Shown: positions 9,640 through 22,664 of the stretch, in pieces
How positions within the stretch are numbered: position 1 is the stretch's first letter
How the letters are laid out: each line of letters opens with the position of its first letter
Source of the DNA: Castanea sativa
Lineage: Eukaryota; Streptophyta; Magnoliopsida; Fagales; Fagaceae
DNA length: 64,000 bases
Assembly: GCF_040712315.1 (NCBI RefSeq)
Contig: NC_134024.1
Span: forward strand, 3,557,158 to 3,621,157
Direction of reading: 5' to 3'
The notes under the pieces: generated by a model
What the model saw: the letters and a program-made list of their open reading frames with translations, nothing else
The model's database searches: none
Told to the model about the DNA's origin: nothing
Translations under genes and position numbers: made by a program

Positions 9640-11260
9640 TGGATGGGGATGGGTCCGCACCACATACATTGAACCCTCAAGAAAATTTGGTTACCAATGT
9701 GAACCTTTGGCCCTATCCAAAAAAAAAAAAAAAAAAAAAGAGAAAATATAACATATATTGGATGCATGGTATACTACCTCTTATTTAATCAAGTATTCTG
9801 CTCCAATCATCGGCACCACTTTACGTCCACAATTAATTTCATAATTTTTTAAAACAAATTTTTTGAGAATATAGATTGTGTTTAGATTTTAGTATATTAT
9901 TTTTATATGAGATCACCACTAATTTTATTTTTAATTAAAAAAATATTTTTATAATATATACGGTATAATTTATGACCTCAAAAATTATGAAAATATTGTT
10001 AGATTTGTCATGTCATCAGTTGTTCTACTTAAAAAAAAAAAAAAAAAAAGATAAATCTTTGAGACATAAAAGATTTTTTTTTATATAAAGCTTCTTAAGG
10101 CGGTAAATTAATATGTATAGCCAAAAAAAATTATAAATATTTTTCTTAATATGAACCACCCTGAGAAAGAAAAAATTTTTTATACATAATAATTTAAAAT
10201 TTTATATTTATCTATCTTTAAAAAAAAAATTTGAGAACACCCTGAATTTTTTTTATGCCAATAAATATAAATTTTGGTCCATAATTTAAACAACTTAACA
10301 ATATATTAGGGTCTTTTAAGCAAAAAGAATCACATGCTTTTATATTCTTTTAAGCCTATACTACGGCTTTACTTTTCATTTTTGTTTTACCTGACACACT
10401 GTCATTGTACGACTACTTTTCCTCAAAAACATTATAATATATATTATACAACTAATGGTCAAAGTTACGTAAATTTAGCTTTTTTTATTGTACAACTACT
10501 TTTTTTTTTTCATTTTTTGATAATTTTGATTAAAAAAATAGTAGTTTTAGTTAATTAAGTGAATTATCTTAAAAAGTTACATAATTTTTATATAACATCA
10601 ATTAATTCATTATATATATAATAAAATTTTTATTTTTATGATTATAATTAAACAGGTGATTGTCCATTCTAAGGAAATTTGATTAAATTTACAGGAAAAG
10701 TGTCACTAAATATTATGTTTTTATATTTTTCTATCATATTATTAGTAATAAACTTATTATATTTTTATTTATATAATTTAAAATTTTATTAATTATATTA
10801 TTTATGACATCACAGATTCGACCATCGGTCGAATCTCAGTCCAACCAAAAAACCAGTAACCAGTTCCTTTTCCGGTTCTTTTACCGTACTGATTTTTAAA
10901 ACCATGGAAAAAACCACAAAAAAAAAAAAAAAAACTAAATGAAAATCTAGGAAAAAAAATTATAATAAAACCACTAACATGGTCCAAACCAAATGCCAAT
11001 AGAAAAGCCCAGTACAAGATCAATCTCATTTCAGACTTAGACTATCACTACTCCAACACCAACACGATTACGTTTTTAATTCAATAAATATTAAAAAAAA
11101 ATCCTCGCTGCCTCAGTGCCTCGCAGGTTCACAAGTCATTAAACAATTTAAACTAAAACTAAATCAAACCTAAAGGCTAAAAGGAAATAAGAAACTCACT
11201 TTCTCTCCCCAGCTATCGCCGTCCATCCCTGTTCAGCAACACTAACAATAAACACAACTG
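9640..11260. other. AT-rich intergenic sequence with transposon debris
   Basis: No gene is seen; ORFs here are short and low-complexity. A long A-run lies at 9720-9739. Segments near 10140-10260 (GAACCACCCTGAG, GAACACCCTGAA) resemble worn transposon ends common in plants. About 10800-10906 (CGACC..., ending AAAACCATGG) resembles the right end of the MULE at 13435-14489 but has no visible partner end. Confidence 0.5.
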
Positions 11261-11272
11261 AACTCCACAAGC

Positions 11273-11520
11273 ATGTGAGTGTATTCCCTTATCTCATCCT
11301 CTTCCTTTATATATGTGTGTGTGTGTGTATTTCTAAAAAAAAAGATACTCAGTGTTGTTGAGTTATCCCACATCAGTAAGGTGTGATATTGAGAAAGGAT
11401 TTATCACTTGCACCGCGATACTAACTACCGCATGTAGTTTTGGTGTTGGCGTGTGAGTGTATTCTCTTATCTCATCCCCTTTCCCTATATGTGTGTGTGT
11501 GTTTCTCAAAAAAAAAAAAA
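11273..11520 (+). mobile_element. Retroposon with poly(A) tail and 12-bp target duplication
   Basis: AACTCCACAAGC stands at 11261-11272 and again at 11519-11530, and the insert ends in an A-run, the signature of target-primed retroposition (SINE or short LINE-mobilised transcript). The insert contains the segment GTGAGTGTATTC[CT]CTTATCTC twice (near 11276 and 11454), each copy followed by a (TG)n tract and an A-run. It is therefore either an internal duplication or two nested insertions of the same family. No pol III A/B box was confidently recognised. Confidence 0.75.
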
Positions 11521-11530
11521 CTCCACAAGC

Positions 11531-12214
11531 TTTATGTTGTAAAACTTTATGTATTTTTTGCGTATTTTTTTATTATTGTTGTTGTTGTCGTCAATATATA
11601 TAAATATTTATTTTTATTAAATTGTGTAATTTATGCTTCTTGAAGAACACCTTGGAAAAAATTCCTAAAGCCGCCACTAGATGTATCATCTATTTTCATA
11701 TGATATGAATTTAGACGAATGACTGTTGAAATTCAGATTAGGCAGAAAATAGTATAGAAAAGAGCTTGTTCTTGACCAAGAAAGAACCAATGGGTGGTCA
11801 AAGAATAAAAAATTTAAAACAAAGACCAGCACAAAGTAACAGCGTTTGCCTCATTATTAAAGTTTGCAAGATATTTTAATTTTTGTTCTTATAAACTATT
11901 AGTTTTTGTATGGTTCTTAAATTATTAAAAAAAAAATTATTTTCTGTTGATTTTCTATCATGTTAGTCTGATTTCAAACAAACTTTAGATATGAAACCAA
12001 TATTTTCTTCCCAAAAAATAAAATCATAAAATTAAGGAAACACAAAAATCTACATAATTCTAGGATTTAAAACAATCATATTTTCTATTGATACATATTT
12101 TTTCATGTGCTCAATTTGACCGATATGTAAGAAAAAAGAAACAAAGAGTAGAAGATAATGATAATAAGTTGACAAAGCCTACAAAATTTTCCAAAAAGAA
12201 ACAATTCTCAGAAA
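11531..12214. other. Intergenic, no gene seen
   Basis: AT-rich. About 11640-11680 (GAACACC...AGCCGCCACTAG) resembles the worn end of a dispersed plant transposon. The rest holds nothing recognisable up to the end of the RNL pseudogene. Confidence 0.5.
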
Positions 12215-12639
12215 TTATGGTTTGAGAAGCCAAGTCAAGTTGGTCTCTTCTTTAGCCACCTTGACCTCTATATTGGTAAGAACTTCCTTGATAGGCTCCC
12301 AAAACTTGGCCCTCTTTACACAAGCTCATGCACCGTTTCATGTGGAGCTCTTCAAATTACATAATTCACCAATGTCTTTTGGCAAGTGTCTAATGCTTAG
12401 GCAATCAAATATGTCAAGAATGCACAACTTATGGAGGCTTCTTATTGACTCTAGCAACTCTAATAAATCAGTACAGGACCCAAGCCTGAGCACTACTAAA
12501 TTCACTAGCTTTACAATTCCATTAGGATGTGCAGACAATTGATGATAATTGGTGATGCTGAGTTTTTTAAGGCAGATAACATCACACAACACTGCAAGCA
12601 ATTCAACCAGATCAGTGCAACAGTCGATGTTTATCTCCA

Positions 12640-15600
12640 CTAGTTGCAGACCCGCGCAACGCGTAGGAAAATTTGATATAATTACTTTTTATTGGAATAT
12701 TATTGAATTAATATAATATAGAATGTATATATTTAGAAAGTCAATATGTGTTATTTGAAATTGTGTTTTAAATTACAACATATGAAAAAATCCCACAATA
12801 TATTGCCCTTTAAATTCATAAATGAATTACATGATTACTTGCATTATATGGTAAAATATGACCAACCCATCCATCATGGCATTGTAAAGTCATCTAAATA
12901 TAATCATATAAAACCACCATTTTGTTGATCTTGTCTCATAAAACAAAAGTACCATCTATACAGCTGATAAGATCTTTAAAAGGTAACATATGATAGAGAA
13001 TTCTAGTAGATTGCCCTCAACATTGAGATCAAGATATTTTTTTTCTAGAGAGTGTACATGTTCAACCAAGAGGAATTAATTAAGGAATAGTAGTCTGTTT
13101 GGTACATGCACTTAAATAATAGTTTTTAGTTTTCAGTTTCTAAAAAATATAAACAACATTACTAGAACAACGTTACCAAACATGCCTTAATCACTGTCAA
13201 CCATGTGAGTTTTCTCTTTAATTTTCCTGACATTGGCATATACAAACTACAATGATTGTAGAGTGGTTATGCAAAACTATTTTATACATTATTATTCAAA
13301 ACTTTGTATAGATAAATTCAACCTCTTGCTCCATGTGTTGTATATAGGTATGGAATCTCAAAGTTTATTCTCCACTTAGGCTTGCATTACAAATACCAAT
13401 GACTTAATCATAGAAATCAATACTATTGAGAAGCATGGTTTTGAAACCTGGACCGGACCGTACAATCCGACCGAGTTAACCAAAAACTATCCATCAAAAC
13501 GGTTTTTTAACTCCAAAAACCGGCATATATACAAAAGTTAGTGAACCGTGCAAACCGCGGTTGAACCTCCCGAGTTTGAAAACTATGGACGGTTCTCGTG
13601 AGTTCAGTTCAAAGCTTTTTTTTTTCTTCTTTTTTGGGTACTTACAAGCTTAGCCATTGTTGAATCTTCATTCTGCAACCTCAGACCTTTAGATCACACC
13701 ACCATATCTTTTTATTCTTCTTCTCACTCTCACTAGCTCGATCTCTTTATCATGGTTTTCGCTGACTGTTTCTGCATTTTTCTCTTTGCACTTTTTCTGA
13801 TTGCTCTTTCTGCATTTTTTTCTCTCTCTACGTTTTGCTTTTGCCTTTGCACTCTAGAGTCTTCTGGTCTAGTGACTCTTCTCTGCGTGATGGACAACTT
13901 GCTTTGCTGTCACCCACTAGATACTTGCTGTCAAGTTGTCAACCACTCTCTTTTGAAAATGCTATTTTGTTTTGTTCTTTATTTAATCAAATATTTTAAT
14001 GGTTTGGCCGGCAACTCTTCTAACTTTTTTTTTTTTTTTTTGTTATTTTAAAAGTTTTCATAAATTATTCTAGTCAAATGGGCTTGGGCTGTTGGGCATG
14101 GCAAATTATTGGGTTATCAAATGGGTGTGGAAATGATTTAAAATAATTTAGACAAGCTCCTATAAAAAGAGTATAATATTATACCTTAACAAAAATTATT
14201 TATGTTTGGTTAGAATTTAATATTTCTTATTTTCTTTATGAAAGTTATAATATATATAAAAATAATATATATATATATATATATAAAACATTTGAAAGAT
14301 AAATCTCTATATTTTTTTGAACTATTATAGCCAATTTTTCAATTTTTTACTAATTTAATATGTTTATTTATATTTTAAATAATTATTAGATTAATTATAA
14401 CGTCATTACGGTTCGACCTCGGTTTAACCTCAAAAGCCTTGAACCTCTCCCTTTTATGGTTCACTGAACTGTCCGGATTTCAAAACCTTATTGAGAAGCT
14501 TATGTGGTGTAGCGCTTTAGTTGGTGCTAAATGTTATAATAGAAGTTACGCAATTTTGAAACTTGCACAGACACTAAAATGGGAAAATGAAAAACAAAAT
14601 ATTAATTCAAAAATGTTAAATAAAATAAGCATTGCATATATGAAATATTTAAGTAAATAATAAGATACCACAAAGGATGTCATTACTGGTAGGATATCAC
14701 TTGAAGTCTTGAACCCTCAAAATTTATCTAAGGGGTTAGATATAAGGATAATTGAAATAATAATAAGTACCAACAAGAATTCGCAAGCTTCAATAACTGA
14801 TTGAGCTTGATTGTTTCCAACAATAAAACATTTATATATTAGTTTAAAAGGAACATTGGTTGCTTCAAATCAAATTTTTTGGTTCTTTTGATGTTGGCAA
14901 TTGTCCCCTTGTTGTGTGTGTGTTTTTTTTTTTTCAATAAATTCTTGCAATTCATAAAAATAAAAAATAAAAATTTATAGTTTGGTCATTTTTTTATTTT
15001 TATAATTAGAAACTTTTATAGTTTTTTAGCTTTTCAAGTCAACTATAAAATTATACAAAAGTGTAAAATATAGTTTTACAACTATCGAACGTTGCAAACC
15101 CACATACCCACATCGAACATCTTATTTCTACTACTAACAAAGCAGATCTTTTTCCCCTTCAATCTTATTCTTGCAATTACTTGTTATTGTGTATTTAAAA
15201 CAAAATGAGAGGTAAGCCAAATCCTACAAAAAAAAGTGGGCATATGCAAATGTGACCAATAAAATAAAATAAAATAGAGAAAAAAAAATATTAAAATCAA
15301 ACCCTCACCGTAAGGAGCTGTAATTCATGCAATATGTAGATGGCATTTATGGACATAGACTTAAGAAACTTCTCCCAACCATTACATGCCACAAAAACAT
15401 TTGAAGCTCAAAGGAGAATAAGGTGCCCAAGTTTAGAAATAGTGTTCAAAAGTATTCTCCACATTGATTACCTACTACCACACATTTAAAGAGAAATTTC
15501 ATCAAGTATATGTCATGCAAAAATAACCAAAAAAAAATTATCGACATTCCACATGGGATAAAAAAGCGAATGGGTGACAACTAAAATGTTTTTATTGACA

Positions 15601-16468
15601 AAAAGGAGAAAAATAATTGACAAAAAATCAGGTCTAAAGATTGATCTTTTTTTCAATGTCTCTTGTTTTTGCATTGTCTAGTTCTCTAGTTTTCTCAATA
15701 GATTAAATTAGATGGAGAGAGCATGAGACAAAAATTAGGAGAGACAAATTGGTTACCTGGTTGATTGAAGAAGAGCCAAAAGACCGTAGCATTACCGAGT
15801 TCAATGGTGTTTCCGCAGCTTCTGCAGAAGTTGAGAGGAGGCAACTGCAATATATAAAGAAAATCAATCAATAAAGAGAGAATAGGAGTTGAGATCAAAG
15901 AATTGTAGTAGTGCTGAATTGAGGTTAAAATGGATTTAATAAGGTGGTGGAAAAGGGGGGTGATGTTATCCCTTTGTTTGATGGAGAGAGAGACCAAGGA
16001 GGATGTTTAATTGAGAATTAAAATAGTTAGCCGGTTGGGATTAATGGAGTAAAAGGGGAAGATGAGTGGGTTGCACTCAGTCATTATGGAAAGGATTCTA
16101 CATATTCTATCAAAAAAATAAATTGAGGAAGTTGAAAAATAGGAAAACATTCAATGGATAGTTGGGTTTTTTTTTTTTTTTAAAAAAGAAGGTTTGAGTA
16201 ATAGGAGCATAATTTAATGCAAAAAAAGTCATGAGAATATGTAAAGTCATGATATATTGTAAAGTCACGAGAATATGTAGCAAAGCAAAAGAATTAAGAC
16301 TATTTAGAATGTGTAAAGTCATGAGAATATGTAAAGTCATCATATATTCTGCATTCTTTTTAAAAAGGTAATAAATTAAAAAATAAAAAGATGACATGGA
16401 TGATGACATGACTCAACTGGAGTGTAACAACAATAAATACTACACTTCAGTTTTTAGTAATATAAAGA
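12640..16468 (-). mobile_element. Non-autonomous Helitron inside the RNL last exon
   Basis: Read on the minus strand it begins TCTTTATATTACTAAAAACT and ends CTAG, preceded 9 bases earlier by a CGCG-CAA-CGCG hairpin (12653-12663). These are the TC start, CTRR end and 3' hairpin of Helitrons. The flanking host bases are A (16469) and T (12639), the AT target rule, with no target duplication. Joining the flanks gives a continuous LRR reading frame (...LPHL-M-EINIDCC...), which independently proves both ends. Length is 3,829 bp. No Rep/helicase ORF is present. It contains a nested MULE (13435-14489), subrepeats of GAGAATATGTAAAGTCAT near 16230-16340, and a possible captured exon (15757-15844). 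Confidence 0.88.
13435..14489. mobile_element. Non-autonomous MULE nested in the Helitron
   Basis: The 10-bp direct repeat ATTGAGAAGC flanks it (13425-13434 and 14490-14499). Left tip ATGGTTTTGAAACCTGGAC and the reverse complement of the right tip AAGGTTTTGAAATCCGGAC match at 16 of 19 positions. A 9-11 bp target duplication with inverted ends is typical of Mutator-like elements. The interior is T-rich and has no transposase; the longest frame (13752-14051) is low complexity. An (AT)n tract lies near 14263-14284. Confidence 0.85.
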
Positions 16469-19400
16469 TTAGATGTGGCAATGCATCTGAAACTTGGATA
16501 GTAAAATTCTAAAAAGCTTGACCAATATTACACATAAATAAGGATATTTTCTTCAAACTCTTCAACAATATAGGGGCCTTGCAAAGGGAAGGGATAGAAA
16601 CCTTCTCCAATCTGATTGTTTTTAAATTGGGTAGAGACTTGAGTAGTTGAAAAATTCTTAATTCGGCAGGAAAGTAACCATAATTAGTTATCATCAACAC
16701 CTTGAGTTTATCCATTTTAAACATGCAATCAGGTAAGCTGTAATTCTGTGTCTGAAAGTTCAGAATTAGAACCTCAACTTTGGGTGCTTGAATGTTGCAC
16801 CAACTTGACAAGAATAATTCATCTGCAAAAAGAATTTTATATGATGTGAGAGGGCACTCAATATTTGGTATATTACATATATAAATCTTTGCACATGCGC
16901 ACATGTGAGTGCTCACACCTGTATGCATTCATGCATGTGTGTGCATTTATGCGTGTGCGATAGAAGCAAAATGAACCAACCAGTTGAGATAGATAATAGG
17001 CGGGCATTGAAGAGGTGCTGATCCTGTTTCGTACACCACTACGGTAGAGTGTTTTTATTTATGTCCATAATCAATCGTTTCCTTTGTCTGATTAGCCCCC
17101 GGCTGCTCTCATGAATAGCTAGCTCTCTAAGAGGATCATGTTGTGTGACAAAGTCTTCATTATAACAAGTATAATAATTGTTGTTCTCACTTGCATCTTT
17201 CGATTCTTTCCTGGTGAATGGGCATAAGTTAGAAGTTAGAAAAGATTCAAAAATTTTCAATCTCAAGTAAGCTTATAATTATAACAAAATATTATTGACA
17301 TCAGAAGTTGATTATGACTTATAACATTACAGTAATTTCTACCTTAGGGCCTTGAGCTGTGTAGAGAGCTACAACATATTACTATAATAAGTTGACCAAA
17401 GCCAAACCTGAAGAAACCACACTACAAGAATATCAGACCATAAAATAAAGTCACCACACCTTGTCCTCACTAGAGTAGCCCGATTCCAGGAGGTGAGTTC
17501 ATGTAAATTGTCAATGGCATCATTGCCATGTTCATCTAGCTCATGTAATTCAACCCACATATCAATTAGGGCAGGAAAAGTAACCCATGGCCTTCAGGAA
17601 ATGAAGCTAGATCCATAAAACACTCTTCCAAAATGACCTCATCATCCAAAAATTCTAGGCTTTTTTGAAGACATTGAAGCAGATCAGGACTTGACATGAG
17701 AATAGAATGACCATTAGACCATTTCCTAGCTCTACTGCGCCAAACCTCCACAGGCTTCTCTTTGAGTGATTTTCCACTCACTTTGAGGGCCAGTGGGAAC
17801 CTCCCATAGCTTCTCACTATCTGCAATATAAGGAACTGAATTAAATCAGTTATAGTTAGGAGGCCATGGGTAATATAAGCCAATGTTATATCTATTCAAA
17901 CCACGTGAATACTTTGAAATATGAAAACAAAGCTTTGTAGGATTTCGGGGCCAATTGGTTCAAAACAAAACAAGCAAGCTTGAATGTAAGTATAATTATG
18001 AAAAGCATGATTTTGGCAGGTTCAAATGGTATATCAAGAACAAAACTAGAATGTATTTCTTCATCCATATGCATATACATTAATGCATACCTCACCCAAT
18101 GGCAAAAAGTATAAATCAAATTAATCAAATTTCGTCCATATATATATATATATATATATATATCACAGATTGATAAAGCACCTTTTCAATAATTTCAACT
18201 GGAATTCTAGAATTCCCATCTTGCAGAGATGCTGAGTGACGAAGCAGAGTCATTGCATCTTCATCATTTAACGATTTTAAGTTATATGTAAAGCTAAATT
18301 CGGGAAATATAGTTCTTGAGGTCACCAGAATATTGTATTTTGGCATATCAAACTTAAACTCTTCAAGACGGAATTCTGATCCAGACCAAACATCATCCAA
18401 GATCAATAATATAGGACTGGATCCAATTTTTGTCAACAGTTCCTGCAGCTGGTAGATTGCATCTTCATCACTTTGGAACTCAGGCTCCTGACCACATATA
18501 TGATGAAATAGTCTTTGCACAATGACCATCAGGTTGAGAATTTTAGAAACGGGGACAAAAAAAAAAATTTGTCCTTAAATTTGCCTATCCAAAAGCAATC
18601 TAGTTAGAAAGTTGCCACTGAGGCACATTTCATTTGTTATAAAACTGTAAACAGAGAACATAGATAATAGGTAAAGTCGAATGAAGTGAATACATAATCC
18701 CAATCGCAGCAAAGATTACAAAGGAGAAAAAAATAATAATAAACAGTTTTTCGAGAAACAACAACAATTCTTAAGTAATGAGTATTTTTTTAGTTTACAT
18801 ATTCTTTGTTACTAGTTACTACTCTTCTAAGGCAGTAGTTCCGAAGGACAAAATGTGCCAATAATACTGTTACTATTGTTGAAAGGGCTAAAACAAAATA
18901 ATGAGACATATTTATTTCGTAGTTTAATTTAACTTGCAGAAATTTGAATCTTCATGTGTGAATGTAATTCCGTTCATTCCAATTACAGTCATGTATATAT
19001 GTTGCTCAAGCAATATTTCAATTTAAGATTCAGCAATGAATGACTTCTCTATGTATTTTGTTTGTGGTAATACTGAATGGATTACTTTTACTGTAAAGGA
19101 TCCACCTACTAACACTACAAATAAATTGAAGAAAATGTGACAATAACAACAATCAAACCTTAGTTCTAAAAGTTTGGGGTCAGTTATAAATCTTTAACAG
19201 ACTAGTCTTTCTTTTCAACTTAAGAATATGGAAACACTTTCCAGTTATAAATTAAATTGACACACAACAAAAAAAACAAACAAAAACAAAAAACCAAATA
19301 CCTATAATTTCCTTGTCATGACGGAGCATTGTCACTGATGCAGTCTTCCCGCATCCGCCAGGAGCAGTCGATAGAAGTTGCTGCTTCTTCTCCTTCAACA

Positions 19401-19920
19401 GCTGAGTTTTCAACACTTTCAAAGGCACATCCAACCCAACAGTAAAATCGGGGTGTCTAGGAACTGAGCACAACAACCTACCTATCTTCATGATGGGCGA
19501 CTTCTTTTCCTGTTGAGTAGGTTTCCACTGATCCAGAATCTGCAAAATATCCCCTCTGTTCTGTGCATTCATATGAACCTTACAGAACCTCACAATGGCC
19601 TCATCCAACTCTCTTAGTTTGTTGGTGTAAATGAGGTAAAAGTTGTTCAAATCTCCGATATCTGAGCAAATGTCAATGAGCTGCTTTGACATCCTTCATT
19701 TTGTAAATCAAGCTCTGCGTTTCCTGTTCTGGGCAATCAAGTTTTTCTTTTATCTCTTCAACCACAGGTGCTAAAAGATCTAGACTGAATTCAAAGTTTT
19801 TAAAAAAGGATTTGAACGCGAGGACTTTGCTTCCCACATTGTGTCATGCAACACCCCAAATACTTCTCCAAGCTTTGCTTCCATAAAGGCCCATCCAATG
19901 GTGCTGCCATAAGAAAAGAA

Positions 19921-21410
19921 ATTAAAGATGACAAAGCAATTTATCTCTCTAACTCTTCTATAACTCTTGATCAGTATCCTTGTGCTGATAAGGAAACAGA
20001 GCAGAGAATCAAAGCAAACCATTTGAGATGAAAGAAGAATGCGAAGGGGATTAGAAGACTAAACTCTGAAGTAATAAAAATAAGTAGGACAGAAGATTTT
20101 TATTCAAAATATTCTAACCCATTTTTTATGTTCCACCTTTATGTAAAAAGGAAAGCAATACTAAGCACATTCACTTCGTTGTTTGATTAAGTATAGACTT
20201 TTTTTTTGATAAAATCAATTATAGACTTATAAGGGAAGCAAGCCGTAAAAAAACAGGGAATATATTGTTCATATGTTGGTGCCTTAAACATTCTTTATGA
20301 TAAGTGATACTTTGTTAAATTTACTAAATATTGTTCATATCATATACCATATCCATACAATAAAAGTTGGTCTTTTTATAAATGGTGATTGTGTCGTATG
20401 ATAATTGTGAATTATGATCCTTTCAAGTTCTTAGGGAAACTTCACAAAGTTCTCAGAGAAATAAGTGGATTGGATTTCATCATGCGATTAATAATTTAAA
20501 TAGATTACAAAATGGTCATAGACAATGATTTTCAAAACATTAATGTTGTGATAAAATCAAATCTCATTTCAAGATTAATTGATGTAGCATCTTAGAAACT
20601 TCGTAGTGGAGTTGCACTAAAAACTATAGAAGATGAACTACAACAAAGGCCTAATAACTCCATCATTTCCTCTGCACACGATTCCATTCCAACTAATCCA
20701 ACAAGTTCCTTAGTAAAAGTAGAGAATTTACCATACAATTCATGCTTTATGTCTCCACTGATACGCTGGATATCTGTTGATTCAGATCTGTAACAAAGGA
20801 AAATAATTTTGACGAGGCAGTGATAGGCATAAGAGATGAAAATAACTCAAGGTTTCTTGCTATATTTAGTAAGCAGCCAAAAGGAATAAACATGAAGAAC
20901 AATAAAAGGAAGCAAAGAGAATGGTGGGATAACTTAGGATGCTTGATAGCGAGGAGGCAAGCCCGAACCCACAAAAATTACCAACAGTGTAAAAATGCTG
21001 CATTTTCCCATAAGTTGGGAGTTTGACTTTGAACAAAAATAAACATTTTCTTGTCTTATATATTGCCATTTGTATTCTTATCTGAAATCGAGTTTTTAGC
21101 CTTTTGGATAGATTAATGTTTGTTGACATTTGATATCTTTCTAGTTTACTTATTCATATGCTGTTTACTTGTTATGACTAACTAATTGGTAACCTCTGCA
21201 AATGCACAGGCACCATTTTTTTTTTTTCTTTACTGGCCAAAGTTTGGTTGAATTCAATTGATTTTTCATTCTAATTAATATCTAATGACATCTTAAATAT
21301 GCATTTAAAAAAGTTCACCAAAAGCATTGTTCACTACAAATTCAATATAAGAGATTAACCATCAAACAATCACAAATCCAAAACAAATAAAACAATTCAA
21401 ACCCTACAAA
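19921..21410. other. Intergenic, no recognisable gene
   Basis: AT-rich. A 68-codon frame at 20820-21026 (plus) has ordinary amino-acid composition but no motif I recognise and no gene-like context. It is probably chance or a remnant. Nothing else is supported. Confidence 0.5.
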
Positions 21411-21419
21411 TTTTACCTC

Positions 21420-22633
21420 TCTCATTCTCTCTGATTCTTCACTCCACTGTTCACTACTTCACTTAAATCACTTCTCATCTGCTCAAGCTCAACAGGCAAC
21501 AGCTCAAGCAACTGAATGAAGCAAGGTAGCAAGACTGGACCGCCTCCGCCTCGGTGCGACGGCGCCTCCCTCATCAGTACAGTCCGCCTCGGCGCCTCTC
21601 TGAAGCTGCTCTGCTCTCCGCCTCCCTCATCAGTACAGCCGTTCCCGTTCACTTCATCTTCTGATCTTCAGCCTTCAGGTATAAATTATTAAGTATAAAT
21701 ATTTCGATTTGGGGTCCGGTTTGGGCCTTCAAGTTTTTGTTTTTTTATAATGATTCAGCCCTTTTTATCTAATGATTCTGCCGTATTTGACTATTTGTAA
21801 TGACTCTGATTCAGTCTCTTTTTTTCTTTTTTTTTGGGTTATAGATAGGATTTGTTTTGTGTTTTTTTTGTTGGTGAATATTATAAATTAATAAGTTTAA
21901 TATTATAGTTGTGCTTAAATTTTTGTTATGTTTGTGCTTTAAAAAAAAAAATTTAATCTTGTGTTTATATAAATCAGGTTGAGATTATATATATATATAT
22001 ATTAGTTAGTGGTAATATATTAAATAAATCTTTATTTATGCAGAGATTACTAAAAACTTGTTATTGTTCGGTAAAACTACAGCAATACTTTCTATATAAA
22101 TCAGGTTTCATTTCTTATTTGCTCTACACTTAAAAGTTATTTTTTTATTTCAGTTTTTATAAATATATTGTTTGATTAGAAATGTCTACTAGAAAATATA
22201 CATCTGGATATGAAAAACTTAAAAAAAGATGAAAAATTAATTGAGTCTCAAAAAGGATAATGGATAAATTTGTTATTAGTAATAAACAAAATATAACACA
22301 AAATTTAGATGAAAATATCACAAATGAGCAAGAAATTCACCAAAAATAGTTAGAAGATAATGAAATGATACAATTGCAAGATAATAATGATGTTCAATTT
22401 TGCAATACAACAAATCTTGATAATGGACTTCAAAATAATTTAGAAGAAAATGAAAATAATCATGAAAATGTCACAAATGAACAAGTTCACCATGATGATG
22501 TTCAAATAGAAGAAAATGAAAATAATAATGACATATATTATAATACAAAAATTTGAATACAAAAATTTAATTAGTCAATTTGCATCTCAAAAGGTAAGAA
22601 AAATAAATTTTAAATGTAAAATATTGATTCTCA

Positions 22634-22664
<31 letters not shown>

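Larger units (their letters stand above)
12215..19920 (-). pseudogene. RPW8-type NLR (RNL) disease-resistance pseudogene
   Basis: Related to NRG1-like helper NLRs (At5g66900 type), cytosolic immune receptors that pair with sensor NLRs. Exon pieces: ~19920-19302 (RPW8 domain, then P-loop APGGCGKT), 18584-18182 (kinase-2 LLILDDVW, RNBS-B LVTSRT), 17820-17460 (RFPLALK in place of GLPL, winged-helix region), 17210-~16980 (QHD in place of MHD), 16822-16469 plus 12639-12215 (LRRs). Introns have GT-AG borders, for example donor ATAG|GTATTT at 19302/19301 and acceptor GCAG at 16823. Lesions: frameshifts near 19800 and 19690 in RPW8, a one-base shift near 17590, TAG at 17039-17041, TAG at 16509-16511, a Helitron splitting the last exon, and a frameshift near 12310-12340. 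The ancestral TAA is at 12215-12217. With this many lesions the gene cannot encode a full receptor. Confidence 0.9.

Noticed and set aside
10800..10906. A complete second MULE related to 13435-14489
   Set aside because: Only a right-end resemblance is visible; no left tip or target duplication could be found.
13752..14051. ORF of 99 codons inside the nested MULE
   Set aside because: It is rich in F/L from T-rich low-complexity DNA, with no motif, and lies in a non-autonomous element.
16110..16409. Minus-strand ORF with repeated MTLHIL
   Set aside because: It is a translation of short tandem DNA repeats (GTAAAGTCATGAGAATAT) in the Helitron, not a protein gene.
20820..21026. Small plus-strand protein gene (68 codons)
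   Set aside because: No homology recognised, no promoter or neighbours to support it, and frames of this length are expected by chance.
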